Below, piece by piece: positions 56,722 to 64,000 of a stretch of DNA of 64,000 bases (position 1 is its first letter; the number at the start of each line of letters is the position of its first letter). Below the pieces are notes generated by a model. The model was not told the DNA's origin, made no database searches, and was given only the letters and a program-made list of their open reading frames with translations. The DNA is taken from the NCBI RefSeq assembly GCF_017848315.1, contig NZ_JAFKEC010000002.1, positions 62,001-126,000 on the forward strand, read 5' to 3'. This DNA comes from Pseudomonas palmensis (GTDB lineage: Bacteria > Pseudomonadota > Gammaproteobacteria > Pseudomonadales > Pseudomonadaceae). The translations under genes were made by a program, and so were the position numbers.

Positions 56722-57257
56722 AATGTATTCCTCACGTAATAAAGGGGCAGCTAAGCGCTTTCTATGGCTTCCTGCTTCCTGATTCTCACATCCCTTGGTG
56801 TTGAAATGCAATCAAAACCTAGGGTGAAGCTCGGGTTAGGGGGCAAAATGCCATCAAATCAGCGTCTTAGCGCAGGACGGCTGCGTGGAGCTCCAGGCAG
56901 TCCCTCTTAACGCACTGACAGCCTCAAGATAGCACTTTGCTGCGTGATGGCCAAGTGCCAACGCTCATGCCCCCGCCCAGGCCAATCCCAAGGCAAGTGC
57001 GCCTCCTGATGTGATGGCCGCCTGTACAAAGCCTCATTGCCCCTGCGGGGCAGGATGTCTCGCACCTGCAGGATTTGCCGGTCGATCCGGCAGCCCAGGA
57101 CGGCTATGCTCCCTCATCTCACTTCAGAGCGAGTCCAATGGAATCTTCCAGCTTCCCCCCTATGGTTGATTGGCGACCTGGCAACCCAATCCCGCTCGCT
57201 GATTTTTGACAACGATGCCGATGAGCCCCCGAAGATCTGACTGCCGATGATGTTCAG
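56722..57257. other. gene-free region with no recognised feature
   Basis: About 540 bases. The first 60 bases probably hold the promoter of the 17-codon unit. A short plus-strand frame ending near 57208 shows no RBS and no known domain. The rest looks like decayed intergenic sequence. Confidence 0.45.
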
Positions 57258-57740
57258 CTAATCTGGTGGAGTGTTGCGGCCAGCTTGAGTCGCGACGCAC
57301 TTCGCGAGCAGTTGCGGCCAGTCATCGAGGCACACGATGACTGGAGCTGTTTCGCTTTTGTACCTATTGCATTGCCAGCCGGTCAGCGCCGCTACCCATG
57401 GCCTGTGATTGATCTCATTCACGAGCTCCATCATCACGCCTGCGCGCTCCGCTTGCCTATAGGCCAGCGCTCGTTCAATAGACGGGTTGTGCCAGGGCAG
57501 CAGGCAGCCACTACAGCAGGCGTTCACATCCCTGGGCCAAGTAGAGCTGGATCGGAGCGTCTCGGACTGACCAGCGTTGGCTTTGGCTTCCCTCTGAATA
57601 CCGCTGTTGCGCGGCGCCGCAGCTGAGGAGCTAAGAGACAAATCCAGCGATATTTGCCACACCCCCGGCGTTGCGCACCACAGAAGCCCCACCGCAGCCC
57701 AGAGCAGAGAGACACACCCCACGATATTCAGCTCATGCAC
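57258..57740 (-). CDS. hypothetical protein, doubtful
   Basis: Open frame of 160 residues, not recognised. The C-terminal two thirds (IERALAYRQAERAGVMMELV and the following INHRPWVAALTGWQCNRYKS) look protein-like, with plausible composition. The N-terminal part begins in the degenerate repeat region and is hydrophobic (VGCVSLLWAAVGLLWCA). No convincing RBS. It may be a decayed gene remnant within this scrambled part of the island. Confidence 0.3.
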   Translation of the reverse strand: MHELNIVGCVSLLWAAVGLLWCATPGVWQISLDLSLSSSAAAPRNSGIQREAKANAGQSETLRSSSTWPRDVNACCSGCLLPWHNPSIERALAYRQAERAGVMMELVNEINHRPWVAALTGWQCNRYKSETAPVIVCLDDWPQLLAKCVATQAGRNTPPD

Positions 57741-57910
57741 GGCGAATCGACCAGATCCGCGCAGTGAGAGATGAAGCGCGGGTTATTCGCCACAGGCCAG
57801 GTGTTGTGCAGCACAGAAACCCTGGAGCCGAGAGACAAACCCCTCGATATTCGACTCAGCCAAGGAGAATCGACCAGATCCGTGTGGTGAGAGACGCCAC
57901 GCGGGGTAAT
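57634..57910. repeat. degenerate tandem repeat, period about 123 bases
   Basis: The phrase AGAGACA...CGATATT recurs at 57634, 57708 and 57831, and the second and third copies share a further block with GAATCGACCAGATCCG and GTGAGAGA at the same spacing (123 bases). The first copy is shortened (74 bases). No known family. Confidence 0.6.
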
Positions 57911-58011
57911 CGATGTTGAGCGGCCAGAAATGCTTTCAGGTCTCCATGGCGGAGCCCTGAACGGGTGGGCGTGCCAGCGCAGCCTCGCACCGGGTTACCT
58001 GACTTACGTAC

Positions 58012-58260
58012 ATGGTACCTGGAGGAGTCCGGGTAGTCATTGAGGTCGATGGTGATCATCACTACGCGACTGATGATGGACGAGCCAGCCCCCGCCGCTA
58101 TTCAGCGATTATGTCGGCAGACAGGGCTCTGAGGCTGGCAGGGTATGAGGTGTATAGATTTGGTGGTTACGAACTCTCCCTGCCGGATGCAGAGGAGCAG
58201 ATGATCTCCTTCTATCGATCGCTATTCAGACGGTATGAGCTTCTGCCTGTTTCGCAATAG
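58012..58260 (+). pseudogene. C-terminal remnant of a PD-(D/E)xK-type protein
   Basis: 82 residues containing VVIEVDGDHHYATDDGRASP and then RALRLAGYEVYRFGGYEL, the end of a restriction-endonuclease-like domain of the DUF559 type, but without the N-terminal part that would carry the rest of the fold and of the protein. The first residues have no RBS. It is probably the tail of a deleted defence gene. It is not the same gene as the intact nuclease at 53930. Confidence 0.6.
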
Positions 58261-58544
58261 TAAAAGCGTGCTCAACCGATACGGATCGTCGTATTGAATG
58301 TCGGTGACTCTGGGCGCGCAGGAACTGCTCGACTCAGCAGCGGCCACGTAGCGCATAGGCATAGGCTTGAAGGTTGAGCGAGGGTCAGGCAGGCCCGGTT
58401 TTAAAACTTTAGAGATCGCCTATCCGGTGCCCTCGCGCAGCCAATAGCAGCCTGTAGGGGTCTGATGATTCCGGATAGGCATTTAGGCGAGAATGCACGC
58501 CATAGAGAGGGGTCTTATGAGCGTAAGCGTGCAGCGAACTCACC

Positions 58545-59230
58545 TTGAGCTCTTCGCGTCTATCGGCTCCAGTGTAACCCGCATCGGCGCACACCACGTT
58601 TTCCTCGCCGTGCAGCAGCTTGTCGACCTGCGTGACGTCCGCAGCATTGGCCGCCGTGACCACTAGCTATGCACCAAACCAGATTTATCATCGACACCGA
58701 TATGGGCTTTGGCACCTAAGTAGTAGTGGTTGCCCTTTTTCGTCTGGTGCATCTCGGGATCGCGCTTGCCGTCCTTTTTTTGTCGAACTGGGGGCGTGAA
58801 TCAAAGTGGCATCGACGATCGTGCCCTGACGCAACGACAGGCCGCAATCGCCCAGATAGCCACTGATCACACCGAGAATTCAAGGTGCCAGGTCGTGCTT
58901 TTCTATCAGGAGCCGGAAATTGAGAATGGCGGTTTCGTCCGGGATTCTCCCAAGGCTCAGGCCAGAAAACTGGCGAAGAATGGTCGTCTCATACAACGCC
59001 TCTTCCATCGCCGGATCGCTTTAGCCGAACCAGCTCTGCATCAGATGTATCCGCAGCATCGCCATCAATGGGTCGGCCGGACGACCACCTTCACCCTTTG
59101 GATAATGCGGCTCGATCAGAGTAATCAAACCCTTCCAGGGCACCTGATCCTTCTCGATCAGGAATAATTCTTGCGGGTCTACTTGCGCTTGCTGGCGTGC
59201 TCGGTGTCGGCGAAGGACATCTGTTTCATG
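58545..59230 (-). pseudogene. decayed IS5-family transposase
   Basis: Starts at the ATG 59228-59230 (MKQMSFADTEHASKRK) and can be followed through typical IS5 segments: [51 protein letters not shown], and [20 protein letters not shown] with [10 protein letters not shown]. It carries an early TAG (after residue 16), a frameshift soon after, TAA at the WFG(Y) position and TGA further on, and it loses homology near 58545, so the C-terminal catalytic part and the right inverted repeat are gone. Inactive. Confidence 0.88.
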
Positions 59231-59328
59231 ATCGAAAGGCTCAGCGACTGCTATTCGGGGATTTTGCCAAATCAGGAAGTCTTTTTCAGAGTCTACCTAG
59301 TCGTTTTTCTTGTTGGTCTGAGCTAAAA

Positions 59329-59520
59329 ATGCTGGGCTTTCATAAAAACCATCCAGAAGGTAGCCGTTCAGGTTATTGTGATAATCGACGTGATCGATAC
59401 CTAGGTGAGGATAGGGTGGTGTACGATACCGACCTGATGGATGAGAGGTTAATCGTTCAGGCTATCGAAATTCAGATCGCTTGGCGCGACTTTATAGGCG
59501 AGCACAGTAGGTACTGTTAA
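59329..59520 (+). CDS. hypothetical protein coupled to acpH, possibly 5'-truncated
   Basis: 63 residues from the ATG at 59329, not recognised. The frame is open upstream into the IS5 remnant. Its TAA shares a base with the acpH ATG (TAATG), an arrangement typical of translationally coupled genes, which argues for a real gene end. The C-terminal part (DTDLMDERLIVQAIEIQIAW) is helical. The IS insertion may have removed its 5' end. Confidence 0.4.
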   Translation: MLGFHKNHPEGSRSGYCDNRRDRYLGEDRVVYDTDLMDERLIVQAIEIQIAWRDFIGEHSRYC

Positions 59521-60107
59521 TGAATTATCTAGCGCATTTGCACTTAGGCGGCCAGGATCCTGACCAACTGCTTGGCAGCTTGTATGGTGACTTTGTAAAA
59601 GGGCCGCTGACAGGGCAGTTTTCTTTCCAGACAGAGGAAGCTATAAAGTTACATCGCAAAATCGATGTTTTTACTGATGCCCATTCCGTGGTGAGGCGCG
59701 CACTTGGACGTTTCCCTAGCCAAAGGCGTCGTTATGCGGGGATCGTGATCGATATGTTTTTTGATCACTGTCTGGCGCGAGACTGGGATCAATATTCAGA
59801 TGTTGCGCTCGATACCTTCTCACATAAAGTCTACAAAATTTTGAAGGATGAGCCAGTTTTACCTGAGCGTTTGAAGTCTATTGCCCCTCTAATCATTTCC
59901 GAGGATTGGCTTGGCGCGTACAGAAATATTTCCAAGATTGGTGAGGGATTGCATGTCATTTCCCAGCGATTGTCTCAACCCACGCACTTAATTGGTGCTT
60001 ACGAAGAAATGATGGATAATTATGACTCCCTGAGCGTGGACTTTAAGGAATTTTATCCCTTGCTCTGGCACTACGCTCGATCCGCCTTATCCAAAAAAGC
60101 AGTGTGA
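59520..60107 (+). CDS. acpH: ACP phosphodiesterase (DUF479 family)
   Basis: Acyl-carrier-protein phosphodiesterase family protein of 195 residues, removing the 4'-phosphopantetheine arm from ACP. The family start MNYLAHLHLGGQDPDQLLGS is present, with the HD-like residues in LHRKIDVFTDAH and VIDMFFDHCLARDW. Length matches E. coli AcpH. It is compositionally more AT-rich than core genes and lies between an IS remnant and a convergent AraC regulator, so it may be accessory. Confidence 0.9.
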   Translation: MNYLAHLHLGGQDPDQLLGSLYGDFVKGPLTGQFSFQTEEAIKLHRKIDVFTDAHSVVRRALGRFPSQRRRYAGIVIDMFFDHCLARDWDQYSDVALDTFSHKVYKILKDEPVLPERLKSIAPLIISEDWLGAYRNISKIGEGLHVISQRLSQPTHLIGAYEEMMDNYDSLSVDFKEFYPLLWHYARSALSKKAV

Positions 60108-60171
60108 GAATTCCCGATGTTTTGGTCTGGACTAAATAGCCTCAAGGTGCTGTTGCATTTTAGCGTACTAA

Positions 60172-61173
60172 TTAATTAATTTTTTGATTGGATCTGTACA
60201 TGCCGGGCGAGCAGCCAAACCATCTAGTGCAAGCTTTGTGGAAGCTACTAGTTCCGCGAAAGTTCAATCTATCTGCGATTGAAGTAAGCGTAGCATCAGA
60301 GGTGCGTAAAAGTTCACACGCTATTTCACGCCGGCACTCATCAAGTAAGTCTTTGAAGCATGTCCGTTCCTCATTGAGTCGAGCTTGAAGGGTGCGAGAG
60401 CTAAAATTTAGCTCACGTGCCGCTTTATTCAAAGACATCAATCGGCTTGAATTTAGGTCTGTGAAAATCAGATTTTTGACGATAGAAGTGATCTTGCTTT
60501 GTCGCTTAGAGAGTAATTCGTTGATCTGGCTCAAATGATATATTTTGAGCTGTGGGTTAGCAGTATCTAGGGGTTTCATTAAGTCACGAGCGGAGTAGGA
60601 AATAGTATTCAACTCGCTGGAGAATGTTAAATTATTTCCGAAGATGCGTTTCAGCTTGCTTTGGTCGGCGGGAGCCTCGTAGCTAAATGTCGCGCACAGC
60701 GGCATAGGTGGCTCCCAAGGAAGCAGCCAGTGGGTTAGCCCCACCATCGTGGATAGGCAGCAATCAATGTACTGTCGAGTGACATTCATCGATTCAACTC
60801 TGAGGAATTTTAGCGTCAACCCATCTTCATTCTGAGTGTATGAAATCGGCGTGCCATCGGCTAGTAATATTGAATACTTAACTGCGACCCTAAGTGCTTC
60901 GCCCAGGTTGTCACTCGACATGATTGCGTAGAGCTGGGCATTGAGTTGTCCAGGCCTGAACAGGTCATATGCCATTAGTCCAATATCAATATCTCCTGAG
61001 ACGAGTGCAATTGCTTGTACCAGACTTGCCGCCTCAGTGATATCTACCCTAGCGTCTGTTCTGACTTTTGAGTCCACGCTTGAGTATAGATGTTGAAGCG
61101 GTACTGGAGACTCAGGCACGTATTCGGCCAAGCGTAAAATCACTTGGGCGCAAGAGGGCGCTAGTGTGGGCAT
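60172..61173 (-). CDS. AraC-family transcriptional regulator
   Basis: DNA-binding regulator of 333 residues. The N-terminal two thirds match the arabinose-binding-like domain of OruR/ArgR-type regulators (VDITEAASLVQAIALVSGDI, LGEALRVAVKYSILLADGTP). The C-terminal double helix-turn-helix has MSLNKAARELNFSSRTLQAR and the second motif LTSIADRLNFRGTSSFHKAC, followed by WFGCSPGMYR. The start ATG is 61171-61173; a TTG four codons upstream is less likely. Target genes unknown. Confidence 0.88.
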   Translation of the reverse strand: MPTLAPSCAQVILRLAEYVPESPVPLQHLYSSVDSKVRTDARVDITEAASLVQAIALVSGDIDIGLMAYDLFRPGQLNAQLYAIMSSDNLGEALRVAVKYSILLADGTPISYTQNEDGLTLKFLRVESMNVTRQYIDCCLSTMVGLTHWLLPWEPPMPLCATFSYEAPADQSKLKRIFGNNLTFSSELNTISYSARDLMKPLDTANPQLKIYHLSQINELLSKRQSKITSIVKNLIFTDLNSSRLMSLNKAARELNFSSRTLQARLNEERTCFKDLLDECRREIACELLRTSDATLTSIADRLNFRGTSSFHKACTRWFGCSPGMYRSNQKIN

Positions 61174-61656
61174 GATAGAACTCAATGGGTTAGGTAGCCA
61201 ATGAGCATGCCAAATATGAGAAAGTATGCCAAGCCTCTAGCGTTCAAAAAACGGCTATGGCGCCAATACGTTTGAGTGCAGGCAGGCCTTCAAGATGGCT
61301 ACAGTTTTCTTTCTTCGATTTGCGCCTGAGGACGTGAAAATTTGCGTCTCAGGAAGCAACATAAAACAAAAAAGTATGCTGAAATACCGCCAAAAATTTC
61401 ACGTGTATTTTAGCCTTCTCCTTGGTAGTCTTTTTAGGTTGTCGTGCTCTTCTAGATCTAAGTATCAATCATGGAGGTCTGGGCGATTTGTTTTAATTGG
61501 GTTTTGTTGGCCTGGGAAAGTCTGGCGTCGCCTAATGAGCTGTACCATTCCTCTGCTCATTCGTACGGCTTAACCGCGTTCCCCCGATGAGGTTGAGAGG
61601 AGGCGTACGCTTGATGTGGTGATTTCTATCATACCGGGACGGTGAGCCTGAGAATC
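61174..61656. other. intergenic region, no recognised feature
   Basis: About 480 bases between divergent genes, AT-rich. A short plus-strand open frame here lacks an RBS and has no known domain. It probably contains the promoters of the AraC-family gene and of the DUF7673-like gene. Confidence 0.5.
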
Positions 61657-61971
61657 ATGAGTTACGAGAAGTCGTTAGCACACTTCCAATATGACGAGTT
61701 GGACGAGCTTGTATCCTTATCTATCCGCGATCTAATTGCTGCAGCCATTGCGGGTGATTGTGCAGCCGAGCCTGTCGCGGCATTTCTCATGGCGTGGCAT
61801 GACCCTGAAAGCTATGGCGGATTCAATTTGTCGGATCTCTGGGTAATGAATGAAAAGTCGCGGCAAGCAGCAGTGGTTTTATTTGTGTGGCTGAGCAAAA
61901 ATCACGTAACGCCTCGTGAACTAGGTCTCCAAATTGTATTTAATGCGATAGCTGCTCGTTGGGCTTACTAA
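61657..61971 (+). CDS. DUF7673-like small protein
   Basis: Small protein of 104 residues resembling the DUF7673 family of short proteins found on Pseudomonas islands and plasmids, from the pattern FLMAWHDPESYGGFNLSDLW. Function unknown. The ATG at 61657 is preferred to a GTG at 61642. It precedes the chemoreceptor gene by 174 bases. Confidence 0.6.
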   Translation: MSYEKSLAHFQYDELDELVSLSIRDLIAAAIAGDCAAEPVAAFLMAWHDPESYGGFNLSDLWVMNEKSRQAAVVLFVWLSKNHVTPRELGLQIVFNAIAARWAY

Positions 61972-62145
61972 GAAGAAATTTAGGCTGTGGCCCCGGAACT
62001 GCCAACGACTTTTTATTAATTTCGAGGGTGCCGGAATTTAGCTAAAGTGCACAGTTTTAAGCTAGATCTACTTCTCGCCGTAGGTCATCGTTATTTTTGC
62101 GAGCTCTATAGCTATGGCCGTTATTTAAAACCTGGAGGACGTTCC

Positions 62146-63771
62146 ATGATGTTGAGACGACTTAATATAGCACCCCGGGCGTTCTCGGGATTTGCGTTTA
62201 TTGCTGGGCTAGTTATTTTACTTGGATTATTTGCTCAGGGGCGCATGTCTGTGATCCGTGACGCAACGGTAAATATGGAAACTAACCTTCTGCCTAGTGT
62301 AGGTTTTCTTGGAGAAATGACTGAAAATACACTGCGGTTACGTATTACCACTTTTCGCATCTTGGTCAATCGTGAGCCTGCTGCGCTCCAGGAAACTGAA
62401 CGTCGCGTAAAAGAGTTGATTGAGCTCCTCCAGAAGTCAAAAGACAGCTATGCAATCCTGCCGTCGGGTGCCGATGAGCGAGCGCTCTACACTCAATTCG
62501 ACAGTACCCTAAAGACATATTTGTCAGAGCAATCTCGGGCACTAGAGTTGTCACAGCAAGGACAGACTGAAGCTGTCCGCCAACTTGTAAATGGTCAGAT
62601 GAAGGATTTGGCCGACTTGATGGGTGTTCAGCTCAGTAAGTTAATAGCTATAAATAAAGTTAACGCGAGTGATGCCTCGGACTTGGCGGGTGAACAATAC
62701 AGCAACGCAAAGTTGGCTATTATCATCGTTTCGGTGGCTGCCACTCTGCTGACAGTGCTACTCGCTTGGTTGCTGACGCGAAGCATAGTAACCCCATTAA
62801 GCGAAGCTGTGAGTGCTGCGCAGGACATTGCCGAAGGTAAGTTGACTGGACATATCGAGGTTGGAGGTAGTGATGAGCCTGCGCGGTTGCTAGGAGCATT
62901 GTCCATCATGCAGCAGAATCTGCGTACAACGATAGCAATGATTTCTGGATCGGCCACGCAACTTGCCTCTGCAGCGGAGGAGTTAAGCGCCGTTACCGAG
63001 GAGTCTTCGCGGGGGCTGATGCAACAAAATAATGAACTTGAGCAGGCTGCAACAGCGGTCAACCAAATGACGGCTGCGGTCGAAGAAGTAGCCCGCAATG
63101 CAGTCTCTACCTCTCAAGCATCCCAGGCGTCTACCGACACTGCGCGCCAGGGGCGCGATAAGGTGGTAGAAACGGTGAAGGCCATTCAGGCCATGACTCA
63201 AGATGTACAAACTACCTCTGCTCAGGTCGAAGGTCTTGCTGAGCAAGGACGTGAGATTGGTAAAGTCCTGGATGTTATTCGTTCTATTGCCGAGCAGACC
63301 AATTTGCTGGCATTGAATGCAGCCATTGAGGCCGCGCGTGCAGGAGAGGCGGGCCGAGGGTTTGCAGTCGTGGCGGATGAGGTTCGCGCCTTGGCCCACA
63401 GGACTGCTCAATCTACCCAAGAAATAGAGCAGATGGTAGCGGGCATCCAAACTGGTACTGGCGATGCTGTTCAGTCGATGTCTCTTAATACCAACCGCAC
63501 GCAAAGCACCCTGGAGCTCGCACGCTCAGCGGGCGATGCGTTGGAACAAATCGCTGCCTCCATTTCTCAGATCAATGAGCGCAACTTGGTAATCGCCAGT
63601 GCATCCGAAGAACAGGCGCAGGTTTCTCGTGAGGTAGACCGGAACCTTGTGAACATTCGCGACCTGGCGACTCAATCCGCCACTGGAGCCAACCAGACCA
63701 GTGCCGCTAGCCACGAGTTGTCTAGGCTAGCCGTGGAACTCAATGGCATGGTCGCCCGTTTCGTTATCTAA
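62146..63771 (+). CDS. methyl-accepting chemotaxis protein
   Basis: Transmembrane chemoreceptor of 541 residues. TM1 lies at about 13-30 and TM2 at about 189-210, enclosing a periplasmic four-helix-bundle-type ligand domain of about 155 residues. A HAMP domain follows (about 211-265), then the signalling domain with the hairpin [20 protein letters not shown] and [15 protein letters not shown]. The ATG at 62146 is preceded by a strong GGAGG. Ligand cannot be told. Composition is AT-richer than the core, consistent with the accessory region. Confidence 0.94.
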   Translation: MMLRRLNIAPRAFSGFAFIAGLVILLGLFAQGRMSVIRDATVNMETNLLPSVGFLGEMTENTLRLRITTFRILVNREPAALQETERRVKELIELLQKSKDSYAILPSGADERALYTQFDSTLKTYLSEQSRALELSQQGQTEAVRQLVNGQMKDLADLMGVQLSKLIAINKVNASDASDLAGEQYSNAKLAIIIVSVAATLLTVLLAWLLTRSIVTPLSEAVSAAQDIAEGKLTGHIEVGGSDEPARLLGALSIMQQNLRTTIAMISGSATQLASAAEELSAVTEESSRGLMQQNNELEQAATAVNQMTAAVEEVARNAVSTSQASQASTDTARQGRDKVVETVKAIQAMTQDVQTTSAQVEGLAEQGREIGKVLDVIRSIAEQTNLLALNAAIEAARAGEAGRGFAVVADEVRALAHRTAQSTQEIEQMVAGIQTGTGDAVQSMSLNTNRTQSTLELARSAGDALEQIAASISQINERNLVIASASEEQAQVSREVDRNLVNIRDLATQSATGANQTSAASHELSRLAVELNGMVARFVI

Positions 63772-64000
63772 ATGACTCAGGGCGCTCTTCGTGCTCGCAA
63801 CAGTGACGATAGTGCTTTTGACTAACCTGTCCGAATCTTTGGAAATCAGGGCTTGCAGTGACGTCGGGGTCTTGAAGTGGCTTGAGTGGCGTTTGCCATT
63901 CCTTCCGTAACTTCTGCGCGACCGAACCGCTGTTCTCATGAGCGTTTGTCTCAACGTAGGGGCACGAGGGGTGCAAGCGCCCTGTCAATTTGCCCTTCGA

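Noticed and set aside
57139..57160. Possible 3' remainder of the broken host tRNA-Ser (GAATCTTCCAGCTTCC)
   Set aside because: It resembles the expected GAATC...CGCTTCCGCCA end only loosely and lacks the GCCA, so it is not accepted as the right attachment site.
61295..61573. Plus-strand open frame of 92 codons between the AraC and DUF7673-like genes
   Set aside because: No RBS, unusual composition and no recognisable domain.
63764..63988. Minus-strand frame of 74 codons at the right window end
   Set aside because: Composition is protein-like but there is no RBS and no family match, and it overlaps the end of the chemoreceptor gene.

Overview
The window reads as chromosome of a Pseudomonas of the P. 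putida group. The grounds are a fused nuoCD gene, monomeric and dimeric isocitrate dehydrogenases side by side, P. putida-type REP palindromes containing GCCGGCAAGGCCGGC, and high-GC core genes with conserved Pseudomonas order. This is inference from gene content, not a database match.

Bases 1 to about 41400 are core genome. On the minus strand lie nuoA-B-CD-E-F-G-H-I-J (complex I, nuoJ cut by the window edge), then aceA, a small secretin-like exported protein, a GNAT acetyltransferase overlapping the ribosomal oxygenase roxA, purB, and a nudJ-mnmA-hflD group. The monomeric idh (minus) and dimeric icd (plus) diverge from one 418-base region, so all three isocitrate-consuming enzymes (AceA, Idh, Icd) are here. 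A 19-base motif upstream of aceA and icd matches at 17 positions in the same orientation. Next come cspD (minus) and clpS-clpA (plus), then infA, bpt and aat (minus): a compact N-degron degradation neighbourhood. On the plus strand follow ftsK, lolA, rarA, crcB, serS and cysG. On the minus strand follow a glutathionyl-hydroquinone reductase, tusD-C-B-E-ybiB (sulfur relay that feeds MnmA), an NCS2 nucleobase permease and a Bax-inhibitor-1 family membrane protein.

At 41428 a host tRNA-Ser(UGA) gene is broken in its T loop. A complete but different tRNA-Ser(UGA) lies 65 bases further on, with its own terminator. It is followed by three overlapping or closely spaced genes: a tyrosine recombinase, a very large recombinase-like protein and a small third protein, matching the gene order of Gamma-Mobile-Trio (GMT) islands. 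The cargo beyond is typical of defence islands: an NA37 nucleoid-associated protein gene overlapping a gene for a C-terminally membrane-anchored protein, a 5'-damaged CHAT protease, a DUF6119/TIGR04141 protein, and a DUF559-like nuclease with an unknown C-terminal domain. The right border of the element is not visible.

From about 54900 to 59500 the sequence is decayed: IS66 and IS5 transposase remnants, a nuclease-tail remnant, degenerate repeats, one intact two-TM protein and a 17-codon reading frame with a strong RBS and its own terminator. From 59520 to the end are intact accessory genes of lower GC: acpH-like phosphodiesterase, an AraC-family regulator, a DUF7673-like protein and a methyl-accepting chemotaxis protein.

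The best candidates for something new are the tRNA-replacing integration, the NA37 plus membrane protein gene pair (which resembles the membrane/DNA-binding logic of Kiwa without being Kiwa), and the tiny self-terminated reading frame at 56668-56721.
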